From NCBI RefSeq assembly GCF_014874065.1, contig NZ_JADBEE010000001.1, positions 186,001 to 250,000 on the forward strand: a stretch of DNA of 64,000 nucleotides. Direction: 5' to 3'. The notes beneath the pieces were generated by a model. That model made no database searches. It was not told the DNA's origin and worked only from the letters and a program-made list of their open reading frames with translations. This DNA comes from Nesterenkonia halotolerans (lineage in GTDB: Bacteria > Actinomycetota > Actinomycetes > Actinomycetales > Micrococcaceae). Positions within the stretch are counted from its first letter, which is position 1. Each line of letters begins with the position of its first letter. A program made the position numbers and the translations under genes. Below are positions 24,457-36,218 of the stretch, in pieces.

Positions 24457-25716
24457 TCAGTAGGTGCGGAAAGCAGCCACGGCGTTGTGTCCGCCGAAGC
24501 CGAAGGAATTGCACAGCGCGACCTGCTGCTTGTCACCGAGCTCGCGGGGTGTGCCGGTGACGACGTCCAGCGGCATCTCGGGGTCCTGGTGGTCGAGGTT
24601 GATGGTCACCGGAGCACGCCGTTCGCGCAGTGCCTTTACGGTGAGTACCGATTCCACGGCGCCGGCGGCACCCAACAGGTGCCCGGTCTGGGACTTCGTG
24701 GCGGAGACGCAGATGTTCTCGAGATGGTCACCGAAGACTGACTTCAGCGCGTAGTACTCCGGCTTGTCTCCGACTGGCGTCGACGTGGCGTGGGCGTTGA
24801 CATGCGTCACGTCGCTCAGCTCAGCCCCGGCAGACTCCAGTGCCCGGCGCAGCGCCCGCGAGGCCCCAAGGGCCTCCGGGTCCGGGGCAGTGATGTGGTG
24901 CGCGTCTGAGGTGACCGCGGCTCCGGCGAGCTCGGCATAGATCTTTGCTCCTCGGGCCTGGGCGTGCTCCTCGGTCTCGACCACAAGCGCTCCGGCGCCC
25001 TCTCCCATGACGAAGCCGTCGCGGTCTCGGTCATAGGGACGCGACGCCGCGGCAGGATCATCGTTGCGCTTGGAGAGGGCCTGAAGCGAGGCGAAGGCCG
25101 CCATCGGCAACGGATGGATGGCCGCCTCGGTGCCGCCGGCGAGCACGACGTCGACGTCGCCCTTGCGCAGCATCTCCAGGGCCACGTCGAGGGCTTCGAC
25201 ACCTGAGGCGCAGGCAGAGACTGCTGTCCGGGCGCCTCCCTGCGCTCCGAGGTCCAGGCTGATCGCCCCGGCGGCGCCATTGGGCATCAGCATCGGCACC
25301 GTCATCGGCATGACGCGACGCGGTCCGCGCTCGCGCAGGGTGTCCCAGCTGTCCAGCAGGGTCCAGACGCCACCGATGCCGGTGGCGAAGGAGACCGCGA
25401 CGCGCTCGGGATCCAGGTCATATCCTTCGTCCTTGGGACGGAGGAGACCGGCGTCGGCCCAGGCCTGTCGCGCGGCGACCATGCCCAGCTGGGTGGAGCG
25501 GTCCATGCGTCGAGTCTCTGGCTTCGACAGCACCTCGGCCGGCTCGACGCTGACCTCACCGGCGAAGGTCACCGGAAGCTCGTACTTCTCGACCCACTCG
25601 TGCTCAAGAGTCTTGGCGCCGGGGGTCCCGGCGAGGGCGTTCGCCCAGAGGGTGTCCACGTCGCCGCCGATGGGAGTGGTGGCGCCGAGACCGGTGATGA
25701 CGAGACGACGTGTCAT
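24457..25716 (-). CDS. fabF: Beta-ketoacyl-ACP synthase II
   Basis: Elongates acyl-ACP by condensation with malonyl-ACP in type II fatty acid synthesis. The catalytic cysteine is C169 in TAVSACASGVEALD; the two histidines are in NAHATSTPVGD and SFGFGGHNA. The opening VVITGLGATTPIG-type motif (RLVITGLGATTPIGG) and the lysine in TKSQTGHLLGAAG are present. Length 419 residues is typical. It is the last gene of the fabD-fabH-acpP-fabF cluster, read on the minus strand, 105 bases after acpP. Confidence 0.96.
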   Translation of the reverse strand: MTRRLVITGLGATTPIGGDVDTLWANALAGTPGAKTLEHEWVEKYELPVTFAGEVSVEPAEVLSKPETRRMDRSTQLGMVAARQAWADAGLLRPKDEGYDLDPERVAVSFATGIGGVWTLLDSWDTLRERGPRRVMPMTVPMLMPNGAAGAISLDLGAQGGARTAVSACASGVEALDVALEMLRKGDVDVVLAGGTEAAIHPLPMAAFASLQALSKRNDDPAAASRPYDRDRDGFVMGEGAGALVVETEEHAQARGAKIYAELAGAAVTSDAHHITAPDPEALGASRALRRALESAGAELSDVTHVNAHATSTPVGDKPEYYALKSVFGDHLENICVSATKSQTGHLLGAAGAVESVLTVKALRERRAPVTINLDHQDPEMPLDVVTGTPRELGDKQQVALCNSFGFGGHNAVAAFRTY

Positions 25717-25821
25717 GGATCTACCTCAATGAAAGTGTGAGAACAGGAAATTCAAGAGCGGGGGGCTGGACGGGAGGGCCGAAGCGTGCGCTCTGGTCCT
25801 CCCGTCCCAGTCAGGAGCTGA

Positions 25822-26067
25822 TCAGCCCTGCGCGTTGGCGATGAAGTCGACGGCGTCGCCCACGGTGGTGAGGTTCTTGACCTCTTCATCGGGGATCTTC
25901 ACATCGAACTTCTCTTCGGCGTTGACCACGATGGTCATCATGGAGATCGAATCGATGTCCAGGTCCTCGGTGAAGGACTTGTCCGACTGGACCTCCTCGA
26001 CCTCCAGGCCGGTCTCTTCGTTCACGATCTCTGCGAGGCCTGCGAGGATCTCGTTCTTGTCAGCCAT
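25822..26067 (-). CDS. acpP: Acyl carrier protein
   Basis: 81-residue carrier of growing acyl chains. The phosphopantetheine attachment site is S40 in DLDIDSISMM; isoleucine after the serine replaces the more usual leucine. The rest shows the normal acidic helical pattern (EEVQSDKSFTEDL, DVKIPDEEVKNLTTVGDAVDFI). It lies between fabH and fabF, the standard actinobacterial order, and an AGGAG-like site precedes the ATG. Confidence 0.96.
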   Translation of the reverse strand: MADKNEILAGLAEIVNEETGLEVEEVQSDKSFTEDLDIDSISMMTIVVNAEEKFDVKIPDEEVKNLTTVGDAVDFIANAQG

Positions 26068-26154
26068 ATCAGCGGCTCCTTTTCGTTGGTGATTGTTGAG
26101 TACGTCAGATGTCTCTGAGATCGCAGATGGATCTCAGGCCTATGGTCCGAGTGG

Positions 26155-27207
26155 TTACGGCAGTCTGATGACCTGGGTGCCGTAGACCAGTCCGGCTCCG
26201 AAACCGATCTGCAGAGCAAGACCGCCGGAGAGTTCTGGGTTTTCCTTGAGCAGGCGATGCATGGCCAGCGGAATCGAGGCCGCGGAGGTGTTTCCGGCGT
26301 CCACGATGTCGCGTCCCACCATCACATGCTCGGGAAGCTTCAGCTGCTTGACCATCTCGTCGATGATCCGGATATTCGCCTGATGCGGCACGAAGGCCAC
26401 GAGGTCATCCGCTGTGATGCCGGCGGCGTCCAGGGCCTGTTGGGCGACCTTGGCCATCTCCCAGACGGCCCAGCGGAAGACCGTGGGTCCGTCCTGACGC
26501 AGCGTGGGCCAGTAGCGGTTCTCTGCATTGAGCAGCTCGGTGGCGTCCTGGGTCTCGCGGGCTCGCGCCAGCGCGTCGCGGAAGTTCAGCAGCGTGCTGT
26601 CCATGGCCACGGCCTCCCACTTCTCCCCGTTGGAACCGAGGATGGAGGGGGAGATGCCAGGGGTCTCGGAGGGGCCGATGATGGCGGCGCCGGCGCCGTC
26701 GCCCAGCAGGAAGGAGATCGTGCGCTCGTGGTTGTCGATGAAGTCGGAGAGCTTCTCCACCCCGACTACCAGGACGTAGCGGGAGAGACCGGAGCGCACC
26801 ATGGCATCGGCCTGGCCGATCCCGTAGCAGTACCCCGCACAGGCGGCGGAGATGTCGAACGCCGCGGCGGGGGTGGCGCCGAGGCGGTGCGCGAGATCTG
26901 CCGCGGCGGAGGGTGTGGCGAAGGGATGGGTGACCGTGGCCACGATGACCCCGCCCAGCTCCTCGCCGGAGATGCCGGCATGCTCCAGCGCCTCACGGGC
27001 GGCACCCTCGGCCATGTCCACCACGGAGACGTGCTCCGGGGCGCGGTGACGTGTCTTGATGCCGGTCCGCTGCTGGATCCACTCGTCGGAGGAATCGATC
27101 CACTGGCAGATCTGCTCGTTGTCGATCACGAGCTCGGGGCGGTAAGCCCCCAGACCCATGACGCGGGTGCCGGCAATGGCTGCGGGCTGGTTCAGTGTGA
27201 CTGTCAC
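26155..27207 (-). CDS. fabH: Beta-ketoacyl-ACP synthase III
   Basis: Starts fatty acid synthesis by condensing an acyl-CoA primer with malonyl-ACP. The catalytic triad is visible: C123 in DISAACAGYCYG, H in VPHQANIRIID and N in DAGNTSAASIP. Length is 350 residues. The N-terminal motif GLGAYRPELVIDN and QRTGIKTRH are typical. In actinobacteria the FabH primer specificity sets branched-chain fatty acid content, but specificity cannot be read here. It is between fabD and acpP, with about 70 bases to each. Confidence 0.96.
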   Translation of the reverse strand: MTVTLNQPAAIAGTRVMGLGAYRPELVIDNEQICQWIDSSDEWIQQRTGIKTRHRAPEHVSVVDMAEGAAREALEHAGISGEELGGVIVATVTHPFATPSAAADLAHRLGATPAAAFDISAACAGYCYGIGQADAMVRSGLSRYVLVVGVEKLSDFIDNHERTISFLLGDGAGAAIIGPSETPGISPSILGSNGEKWEAVAMDSTLLNFRDALARARETQDATELLNAENRYWPTLRQDGPTVFRWAVWEMAKVAQQALDAAGITADDLVAFVPHQANIRIIDEMVKQLKLPEHVMVGRDIVDAGNTSAASIPLAMHRLLKENPELSGGLALQIGFGAGLVYGTQVIRLP

Positions 27208-27278
27208 GTCAGGGGTGTCCTTTGATGATCAATGGGGTGTCTGTGGAGGCCTGACCACGCGGTGACGTGTTCATCGGC

Positions 27279-28202
27279 TCAACCGGCGTGCTCGGTGATG
27301 AATTCCTTCGCGGCGGGCAGGTCAGCCGGGGTCTTGACTGCCAGCGACTGCACACCCTTGAGGCCGCGCTTGGCGAGACCCGTCAGGGTGCCCCCGGGCA
27401 GCAGCTCCAGCACCCCGGTGACGCCTGCGGCGGCCGTGGTCTCCATGCACAGGTCCCAGCGCACGGGACGGGTGACCTGTTCGACCAGGCGTTCGAGCGT
27501 CTCGGTTCCGCTGTCCAGGTACGCCCCGTCGCGGTTGGAGAGCAGCGGCGCCCGGGGGTCGCTGACCTCGAAGCCGGACACCTCCTCGCGCAGTGACTGC
27601 TGAGCGGGGGCCATGAACTCGGTGTGGAAGGCTCCGGCGACCTTCAGCGGAATGACCCGGGCGCGGGACGGGGGATTCGACTCGAGTGCGGCGATCTTCT
27701 CGGCCTCCCCGGCAGCGACGATCTGGCCGGGCCCGTTGGCGTTCGCAGCGGTGAGGCCTGCGTCGGAGATGGCCTGACGGACCTCCTCCTCGACTCCGCC
27801 GATGACAGCGGCCATCGAGGTCGGCGCGGCGGCGGCGGCAGTCGCCATGCCCTGGGCGCGCACTTTGATCAGCTGCATCGCCTGCGCCTCGGTGAGCACT
27901 CCGGCGAGCACTGCGGCCGGGACCTCGCCCACTGAATGCCCGGCGTAGAGCACCCGGTCCCTGTCCAGTGCTGGAAGGTCCAGGGTGCGCGCGCTCAGCA
28001 GTGAGGCCGCGACGATCAGCGGCTGCGCCACGGCGGTGTCGCGGATCGTGTCCTCTGCAGACTCGGTGCCGTGGGTGAGCAGGTCGGTTTCGCTGGCTTC
28101 GGAGTAGGTCTTCAGCGCCGCACGGGAGGCGTCGTCACTGAGCCATTCCGAGAGGAAGCCTTGGGTCTGGGAGCCCTGTCCGGGGCATACGATCGCAAGC
28201 AC
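27279..28202 (-). CDS. fabD: Malonyl-CoA:ACP transacylase
   Basis: Transfers malonyl groups from CoA to ACP to supply the condensing enzymes. GQGSQTQGF is at residues 8-16, the nucleophile is S90 in YAGHSVGEVPAAVLAG, and the catalytic histidine is in VAGAFHTEFM. Length 307 residues is normal. It is the first gene of the fab cluster. The 91 bases upstream separate it from the PucR-type regulator on the same strand and should hold the cluster promoter. Confidence 0.96.
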   Translation of the reverse strand: MLAIVCPGQGSQTQGFLSEWLSDDASRAALKTYSEASETDLLTHGTESAEDTIRDTAVAQPLIVAASLLSARTLDLPALDRDRVLYAGHSVGEVPAAVLAGVLTEAQAMQLIKVRAQGMATAAAAAPTSMAAVIGGVEEEVRQAISDAGLTAANANGPGQIVAAGEAEKIAALESNPPSRARVIPLKVAGAFHTEFMAPAQQSLREEVSGFEVSDPRAPLLSNRDGAYLDSGTETLERLVEQVTRPVRWDLCMETTAAAGVTGVLELLPGGTLTGLAKRGLKGVQSLAVKTPADLPAAKEFITEHAG

Positions 28203-28293
28203 TAGTCCAACTTCCCATATCCGAACGTGTTCTGCGGGGGCACAGGCGCACCAAGCCCCACGTTGAGCTTTGTGGATACCCTACAACGGCGGC

Positions 28294-29469
28294 CTACAGA
28301 CGCCCGACGGCCAGCGCGGTCTGCAGCACGTAGGCGTCCCTGGGCACCACAGGATCCCATCCGGTGATGTCGGTGACTCTGCGAAGCCGGTACCGCACCG
28401 TGTTCGTGTGGACGAAGAGTTCGCGCGCCGTGGCCTCCAGGGAGTGTCCGGCATCCAGATAAGCGGTCACCGTCTCGAGCAGACCATTTCCCGAGGATGC
28501 CAAGAGGTCGAAGATGGTGGTCCTGAGCACCGTCTTCGCGGTCTCGTCCCCGCAGAGCACCCGCTCGGGCAGCAGATCCTCGGCCGCCACGGGTCGCGGA
28601 GCGGAGGTCCACGCTCGTGAGGCGCTGAACCCGGTGAACGCCGCCTGCGCGCTCTTGTGCGCCTGGCTGATCGACCCCGCGAAGCTCGAGTACACGACCT
28701 GGCCGGACCCGAAGCGGGGAAGGATCCGTTCGAGACCCTCCGCAAGGTCATTGGTCCGTCCCAGCAGCAGCAGCAGCCGGTCTCCCTGGACGCCCACCAC
28801 TGCATCGGCAGCAAAGCGGATGCACTGGCGCCTGAGCTCGGACATGAAGACCGCATCCGCCTGTTCCGGTGCCTCCCCGACGACGACGACGACCCCCTCG
28901 TGGCTGCGCCACCCGACGGCGGCGGCGCGGGAGGCGATCTGCTCCGCCGGCTCTCCGCGCAGCACCGCGTCGACGAGCAGGGCCTCCAGGCGGGAGTCCC
29001 AGGCGCCCCGGGACTCCGCCGCGCGGGCGTAGACGTCGGCGATCGTGAACGCCACCTCGCGGGAGTACCGCAGCACCGCCTCGAGCATGAGCTGCTGGTC
29101 CTGTGCGGGCATGAGACCGGGGAGACGCTGTTCCACGGCCTCGACGATGCTGCGGATCAGCTGCAGCGCGCGCTGCAGCGAGATGGTGCGCATCAGGTCT
29201 GTGGGGGCGCTGCCGAGCAGCTCGTTGACCAGTGGCATCGAGCGCGAGGAGGGGTTCTCCAGCCAGCTGATGAGTCCGCCGATGCCACGCTGGGCGATGA
29301 GTCGCAGCGAGGCGCGCTCGTCGGTGCTGAGGTGGCGGTACCAGGTCAGGGTCTCCTCGAGATGACCGTTGACCTCATTGGTCAGATTTCCCGCGTCGGA
29401 GCGCAGGATCTCCAGGGCCTCCCAGGAGACCGGAACGGGGCCCGGCGCCGTCGCAGCTGATGCAGTCAT
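28294..29469 (-). CDS. PucR/CdaR-type transcriptional regulator of the fab cluster
   Basis: 391 residues with the PucR architecture: a long N-terminal sensor region and a C-terminal HTH of the PucR type (SLEATARELFVHTNTVRYRLRRVTDITGWDP). The position directly upstream of fabD on the same strand matches Streptomyces, where a regulator of this class (FasR) activates the fabD-fabH-acpP-fabF genes; similar control here is inferred. No membrane segment is seen. Its end is followed within 91 bases by fabD. Upstream lies the aceE terminator. Confidence 0.85.
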   Translation of the reverse strand: MTASAATAPGPVPVSWEALEILRSDAGNLTNEVNGHLEETLTWYRHLSTDERASLRLIAQRGIGGLISWLENPSSRSMPLVNELLGSAPTDLMRTISLQRALQLIRSIVEAVEQRLPGLMPAQDQQLMLEAVLRYSREVAFTIADVYARAAESRGAWDSRLEALLVDAVLRGEPAEQIASRAAAVGWRSHEGVVVVVGEAPEQADAVFMSELRRQCIRFAADAVVGVQGDRLLLLLGRTNDLAEGLERILPRFGSGQVVYSSFAGSISQAHKSAQAAFTGFSASRAWTSAPRPVAAEDLLPERVLCGDETAKTVLRTTIFDLLASSGNGLLETVTAYLDAGHSLEATARELFVHTNTVRYRLRRVTDITGWDPVVPRDAYVLQTALAVGRL

Positions 29470-29588
29470 GTCCTGGAGCCTAGAGCGTGTGGAGTTCCCC
29501 CGCCAGTTGTGTGATCCCTACAAAGTCCAGCGTCGCCGTTCGACCGAGATCTCCACGAGCAGAGGACAGATCGGGCCGTGCACAGCAG

Positions 29589-29620
29589 AAGGGGCCCGGA
29601 GCAGCGCTCCGGACCCCTTT
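29589..29620. terminator. Terminator between aceE and the PucR-type regulator
   Basis: AAGGGG C CCGGAGC (29589-29602) pairs with GCTCCGG A CCCCTT (29606-29619), a 13-pair stem with one mismatch and loop AGC, followed by TTCT-type residues on either strand. It lies 46 bases after the aceE stop on the minus strand and upstream of the regulator, so it separates the two transcripts. Confidence 0.8.
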
Positions 29621-29665
29621 CTGGTTCACCTGCGCGTCACGCGCGGAAGGTGAAGGCGGCAGCGA

Positions 29666-32404
<2,739 letters not shown>

Positions 32405-32648
32405 GGGTCACCTCTCAAAGGTATGTGTCTGGGTCTTGCGTTCCATGGACAGGGATGTGCCACGGGCGGGACCCACGAGGTCGTCTGCCACCGATGGTGC
32501 GGCGGCCGATTTTCAGCTCAACTCTACCCGTTCGTGTGGTGTCGTACTTCCCGAACGGATAGGGATCCGCGTAACGTTGCTGGTGACAGCCCCATCCCCG
32601 CGGTGGTGTTGCTCTTCAGACGTAGATGAAAGAGGAAGGGACCCTCAG
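32405..32648. promoter_or_regulatory. Divergent region aceE / DUF3052
   Basis: 244 bases containing the promoters of aceE (minus) and the DUF3052 gene (plus). GGATAGGGATCC is a small imperfect inverted repeat near 32558, but no confident operator or -35/-10 pair can be assigned. AGAGGAAGGGA at 32630-32640 is the ribosome site of the plus-strand gene. Confidence 0.4.
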
Positions 32649-33125
32649 GTGAGTCAGGCTTCTGCAGCCGAGGATCCGTCGAGCATTTCGACGGGCCACA
32701 AGAACGACGCCGGAACCAATGTTGTCTCGGTCGGCGACCTGCTCCAGGAGCTTGGGCTCAAGCCCGATTCGCTGGTTCAAGAGATCGGCGTGGACGAGGA
32801 CGTTGACGATGACTTCCGAGATCGGCTGGAAGATCTGCTGGACGAGGAGCTGCTCGACGAAGACGTCCAGGAGGTCGTGGACGCCGTGCTGGTCTGGTTC
32901 AGGGACGGCGATGACGATCTCACCGACGCGCTCGTGGACGCACTGGCGACGCTGGATGAAGGCGGCGTGATCTGGCTGCTGACACCGCGCTCGGGTCGTG
33001 ACGGATACGTCCCCCCGGTGGAGATCCAGGACGCCGCCCCCAACGCTGGGCTGCACGTGACCTCTTCGGCGGGCGTGAGCACTCACTGGGCCGCGACCCG
33101 ACTGATGGGGCGCAAGAAGCAGTGA
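32649..33125 (+). CDS. DUF3052 family protein
   Basis: 158-residue actinobacterial protein of unknown function. The domain runs from GDLLQELGLKPDSLVQEIGVDEDVDDDFRDRLED through LVWFRDGDDDLTDALVDALATL, GVIWLLTPRSGRDGYVPPVEIQDA and ends THWAATRLMGRKKQ, matching the family throughout. It is very acidic in its middle. Start chosen at GTG 32649 because AGAGGAAGGGA ends 8 bases upstream; the open frame upstream of it reads into the promoter region. The aceE-DUF3052-ahpE order is the one found in mycobacteria and other actinobacteria. Confidence 0.9.
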   Translation: MSQASAAEDPSSISTGHKNDAGTNVVSVGDLLQELGLKPDSLVQEIGVDEDVDDDFRDRLEDLLDEELLDEDVQEVVDAVLVWFRDGDDDLTDALVDALATLDEGGVIWLLTPRSGRDGYVPPVEIQDAAPNAGLHVTSSAGVSTHWAATRLMGRKKQ

Positions 33126-33206
33126 TCGTGCAGACACCGTGATCCTGGATTCGCCGTGAGGTTGGAATGGCCGTGAGGGTGGAACTGCAGTGAGGGCGGA
33201 CCAGTC

Positions 33207-33692
33207 ATGACAGCGTCGTCGCCTCCGGACCTGGGGGAGCGGGCGCCTTCGTTCGCGACACGGACCCACCATGGGGAATCCATCACGCTCGAGAAGCTGG
33301 GCGGGGCGCCCGCCCTGCTGATGTTCTATCCTTTCGCGTTCAGCGCCGTCTGCGGCTCGGAGCTCCGCTCGCTGGCCTCACGAGGTGCCCAGATCCGCGA
33401 CATCGGCGCAACGGTCCTGGCGATCAGCTGCGATCCGCTGCACAGTCTGCGCGCCTATGCGGAGTCTCTGCGCATCGGGGGAGACGAGCTGCCCTTCAGT
33501 CTGGTCTCTGACTTCTGGCCGCACGGACATATTGCTGGCAGCTACGGGGTCTTTGACTCCGAGCGCGGCACGGCGAATCGCACCAGTGTCCTGCTGGACA
33601 CTCAGCTGCGTGTCGCCCATCTCCAGTCCGTGCCGAATGCACAGGCCAGGGACTTAGACGAGACCTTCAGTGTGCTGGCGCGGCTGAGCTGA
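33207..33692 (+). CDS. ahpE: Peroxiredoxin, AhpE type
   Basis: 161-residue thiol peroxidase that reduces hydroperoxides. The peroxidatic cysteine is C49 in FYPFAFSAVCGSEL, the AhpE variant of the usual PxxxTxxC motif. A second half with LVSDFWPHGHIAGSYGVFDSERGTANRTSVLLD, including the conserved arginine, is typical. No resolving cysteine is seen, as expected for one-Cys AhpE. It follows the DUF3052 gene and its last 26 bases overlap the end of the convergent unknown gene at 33667-34935. Confidence 0.92.
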   Translation: MTASSPPDLGERAPSFATRTHHGESITLEKLGGAPALLMFYPFAFSAVCGSELRSLASRGAQIRDIGATVLAISCDPLHSLRAYAESLRIGGDELPFSLVSDFWPHGHIAGSYGVFDSERGTANRTSVLLDTQLRVAHLQSVPNAQARDLDETFSVLARLS

Positions 33693-34935
33693 GGAGCTCT
33701 TCGAGGAGACTCAGCTCTTCGAGAGACATCTCCTGGAACTGAATGGCCGCCAGTTCTGACCATGTCGGAGGACCGGCTTCCAGTCGCTCCCGGCGTATCC
33801 TTTGCAGCTCGATCGCCAGTGTCCCGGTGCGGATGAGCGCGGGTACGTTGATGTGGCCAAGCGCCAGAGGAGCTTGCGCCACCGTCATCGCCGCAGCTTT
33901 GGTCAGTGAGGCGGCACCGATGAGTCCCTGCCCCGCAAGGAGCATCTCCGTGAGCTTCGCGCGCATTGCAGGCCTGAGGGTGGGAGTTCCAGTTTCAGCT
34001 AAGCTCTGCAGGTGAATGTGAGTTCGAATGATGAGTTCTACCGCAAGGGAACCAAGCGAAGGTGTCAGGAGACCGGACCGGATGTTCAGACCTTCGCCCG
34101 GTGCCATGCCGGAATAAGCTTCGTGGGCGAATTTCCTGAGCTCCCGATGAGGCATCTCGTAGAGCAGCGTCCATCCAGGCAACGGCAGGCTCATTGGTGT
34201 CACCACGTCGGCCGCCCAGTGTTTCAGCAAGAGGGCGGCCGCCTCGAGGGGATCATCCGCGCGGGCGAAGGGATTGCCACGAGGAGTTGTGGTGATGTGC
34301 TCCACGATCTTGACCTTGTTCTCCCACCGGATTCCCGTGAACGTCCCGTCTCGGATCTGCATCAGCGCTGAAGGAAATCGCGCGATGTCGTGGCCGGCCG
34401 AGCGAACGCGATGGGCTGGTCCTCCGAAATAGCGGCCGGTGTAATCGATAGGCAGTCGTGCCGCATCAGCCTCCCACTGGCGAAGCCACGGTGTGCTCTT
34501 GAGCCAGTAGAGACCCTCCCGCAGTGCTTGGTCCGCATGGCTGTCCAATGCCACAGAAACCAAACCCACGGAGCCCGCCAGACCTGCCACGATCACGTCC
34601 TCCGGTGACCAAGGAAGCCTGTCCTCGCGTGCCCAGAGGTTCGCCCTACCGGTGTGGGCGACGTTCGCGTGGTCGACCAACTCGGCGCGTCCCCAGCTCT
34701 CGGCAGTGCGCCGCAGCGCGTTGAAGCTGCTCAGTTCTCGGTAGGACAGTCCAGCAGGTTGCTGCTCCACCCTCGCGATCTTCGCCTCATCGGCGGGGTC
34801 CCCCGCCAGGGCAGCGGCGATGAGTCCTTCTACGTCACCCGTGTCCCGCGCGAGGGCGTCGAGATTGGAAGCTATGTGCCGATGCCCATCGTCGTGGACT
34901 CCCGGCGTGCCCTCGTTGTCGTTCATCTGATTCAT
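33667..34935 (-). CDS. Uncharacterised protein, second gene of a two-gene module (GHD / TPMSLPLPG motifs)
   Basis: 422 residues, not recognised as a named family. Mostly helical. Visible landmarks: HADQALREGLYWLKSTPWLRQW at about 133-154, GHD at 181-183 followed by ARFPSALMQIRDGTFTGIRW, then KHWAADVVTPMSLPLPG (238-254) and EGLNIRSG (281-288). These short, strongly patterned motifs look like conserved sites rather than random helix, and I have the impression of similar sequences in distant bacterial phyla. A hydrophobic stretch around residues 245-262 could associate with a membrane. It overlaps the upstream gene by four bases and the convergent ahpE by 26, so it was inserted tightly. Function unknown; a two-component toxin or defence module is one possibility. 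Confidence 0.75.
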   Translation of the reverse strand: MNQMNDNEGTPGVHDDGHRHIASNLDALARDTGDVEGLIAAALAGDPADEAKIARVEQQPAGLSYRELSSFNALRRTAESWGRAELVDHANVAHTGRANLWAREDRLPWSPEDVIVAGLAGSVGLVSVALDSHADQALREGLYWLKSTPWLRQWEADAARLPIDYTGRYFGGPAHRVRSAGHDIARFPSALMQIRDGTFTGIRWENKVKIVEHITTTPRGNPFARADDPLEAAALLLKHWAADVVTPMSLPLPGWTLLYEMPHRELRKFAHEAYSGMAPGEGLNIRSGLLTPSLGSLAVELIIRTHIHLQSLAETGTPTLRPAMRAKLTEMLLAGQGLIGAASLTKAAAMTVAQAPLALGHINVPALIRTGTLAIELQRIRRERLEAGPPTWSELAAIQFQEMSLEELSLLEELLSSAAPAH

Positions 34936-36173
34936 GCCACGAGATCAAGCTTCTCGGCGCGCGACCGGACGAAGCCTGAGACGAGCTCCGTCGCCTGCTG
35001 CTGTTGCCGCAATGCGTCAATCTCGTCATCTATGGCCTGGACGTGCTCGTCACGATGCGTGCGGTGGAGTCGGCTGTTGAGTTGTTCTGTGAGGCGTTTG
35101 ATGGTCGCCTCGTCGGCGACTCGCGCTTCACGCTCTTCATGGAGGGCTGCGAGCGCCTCGTCCCGTTGGACGCGAAGCTCGTCGATGCGCCGGACGAGTT
35201 CGGCCACCTGCTGCCCAATCGTCACGACTCGTTCACGCAGCGCCATCACCACGGCCTTGGCCGCTGCGTCGTCACCTTCAACATCCAACAGCACAAGTCT
35301 CGTCGCGACCTCAAGCCGAATTACGTCCGCAGCAACCTGTCCAACGGTCAATCCGCTCATGCGGGCACTTGCGACAAGAAAGCCGGACCCGGCGACGCCG
35401 CCCGCCCCGGCGATCACCGCAGCGCCGCCCGCCATGCCGAACCCTCCTGCTGCTATGGACCCCCCGCCGAGAGCGGCGAGCCCAGCCGAGGTTGCCGCCG
35501 CTCCGGAGTACCCCAGCACGGCGGAGCCGAACAGCGCGCCCACCACTGGTGCCGCCAGTCCTGCGGTGAGCGCTCCAAGGCCGAGACCGGCGGCGCTGAC
35601 CAGAGCGATCTTTCCCCAGGGTCGGGTCTTTGACGCCAGTGCGCTGACGGCCGTCTTATAAGCATGTGAAACCGACTCCAGGTCCTCTGTGCGCAGAGCC
35701 GGCATCGCCTGATCGAACTCTTCCAACGAACTGCGCCGGACATCCTTGTCCCATCTGAGCTGGGGCCAAGGTTCGAATCCGCAAAGTTCGATGAGCAGAA
35801 GCATCGATCGACTCCGCCGGGCTACGACATCTCTCAGAGCTGGACCAGCTTCCTCAAGCAGCTGCAGCGCTGCCGCTCTGTCGTGCGCGATGTTCTCTCG
35901 TATGGCTTCCGCCCGCTCCGCTGCGAGCCCAATCTCGTATACCTGGGGATCCCGGGCCTGGAGGGCCTCCAAGGCACGGACGCGGAACTCATCTCTCGCT
36001 GACCGCTTGGCGACGAGTGCCTTGCCCTTGCTCGCGGCGACATCCCGCTGCATCATCCGGTACTGCCAGGCGGTGAGCAGAAGGTCCTCGTCTGCGGTCA
36101 TACGGAGTCTTTCGGCCACATCATGTGGTGTGCTGTCCGAGGTCTGCTCGGCGTCCGGGATGCTCTCGTCCAT
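34932..36173 (-). CDS. Uncharacterised protein, first gene of a two-gene module (Gly/Ala-rich membrane segment)
   Basis: 413 residues. Residues 20-175 are helical and charged. Residues 186-268 form a long Gly/Ala-rich hydrophobic stretch (GKIALVSAAGLGLGALTAGL, continuing with many GxxxG-like steps) that resembles glycine-zipper membrane regions. Residues 300-395 form a coiled coil rich in Glu, Arg and Gln. No signal peptide or enzyme motif is seen. The start at ATG 36173 lies 45 bases after the ctaA end, so it could share that transcript; its stop overlaps the next gene by four bases (translation coupling). The design, membrane core plus coiled coil with a partner, is compatible with a membrane-acting effector, but this is inference. 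Confidence 0.75.
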   Translation of the reverse strand: MDESIPDAEQTSDSTPHDVAERLRMTADEDLLLTAWQYRMMQRDVAASKGKALVAKRSARDEFRVRALEALQARDPQVYEIGLAAERAEAIRENIAHDRAAALQLLEEAGPALRDVVARRSRSMLLLIELCGFEPWPQLRWDKDVRRSSLEEFDQAMPALRTEDLESVSHAYKTAVSALASKTRPWGKIALVSAAGLGLGALTAGLAAPVVGALFGSAVLGYSGAAATSAGLAALGGGSIAAGGFGMAGGAAVIAGAGGVAGSGFLVASARMSGLTVGQVAADVIRLEVATRLVLLDVEGDDAAAKAVVMALRERVVTIGQQVAELVRRIDELRVQRDEALAALHEEREARVADEATIKRLTEQLNSRLHRTHRDEHVQAIDDEIDALRQQQQATELVSGFVRSRAEKLDLVA

Positions 36174-36218
36174 ACGTCCAGCCTACCGAGTGCCCAGTCC
36201 GGGCCGGCTGCTGGAGGT

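Noticed and set aside
35766..35776. GGTTCGAATCC, a tRNA T-loop-like sequence
   Set aside because: It lies inside the coding sequence of the 413-residue protein and no acceptor or anticodon stem can be built around it.
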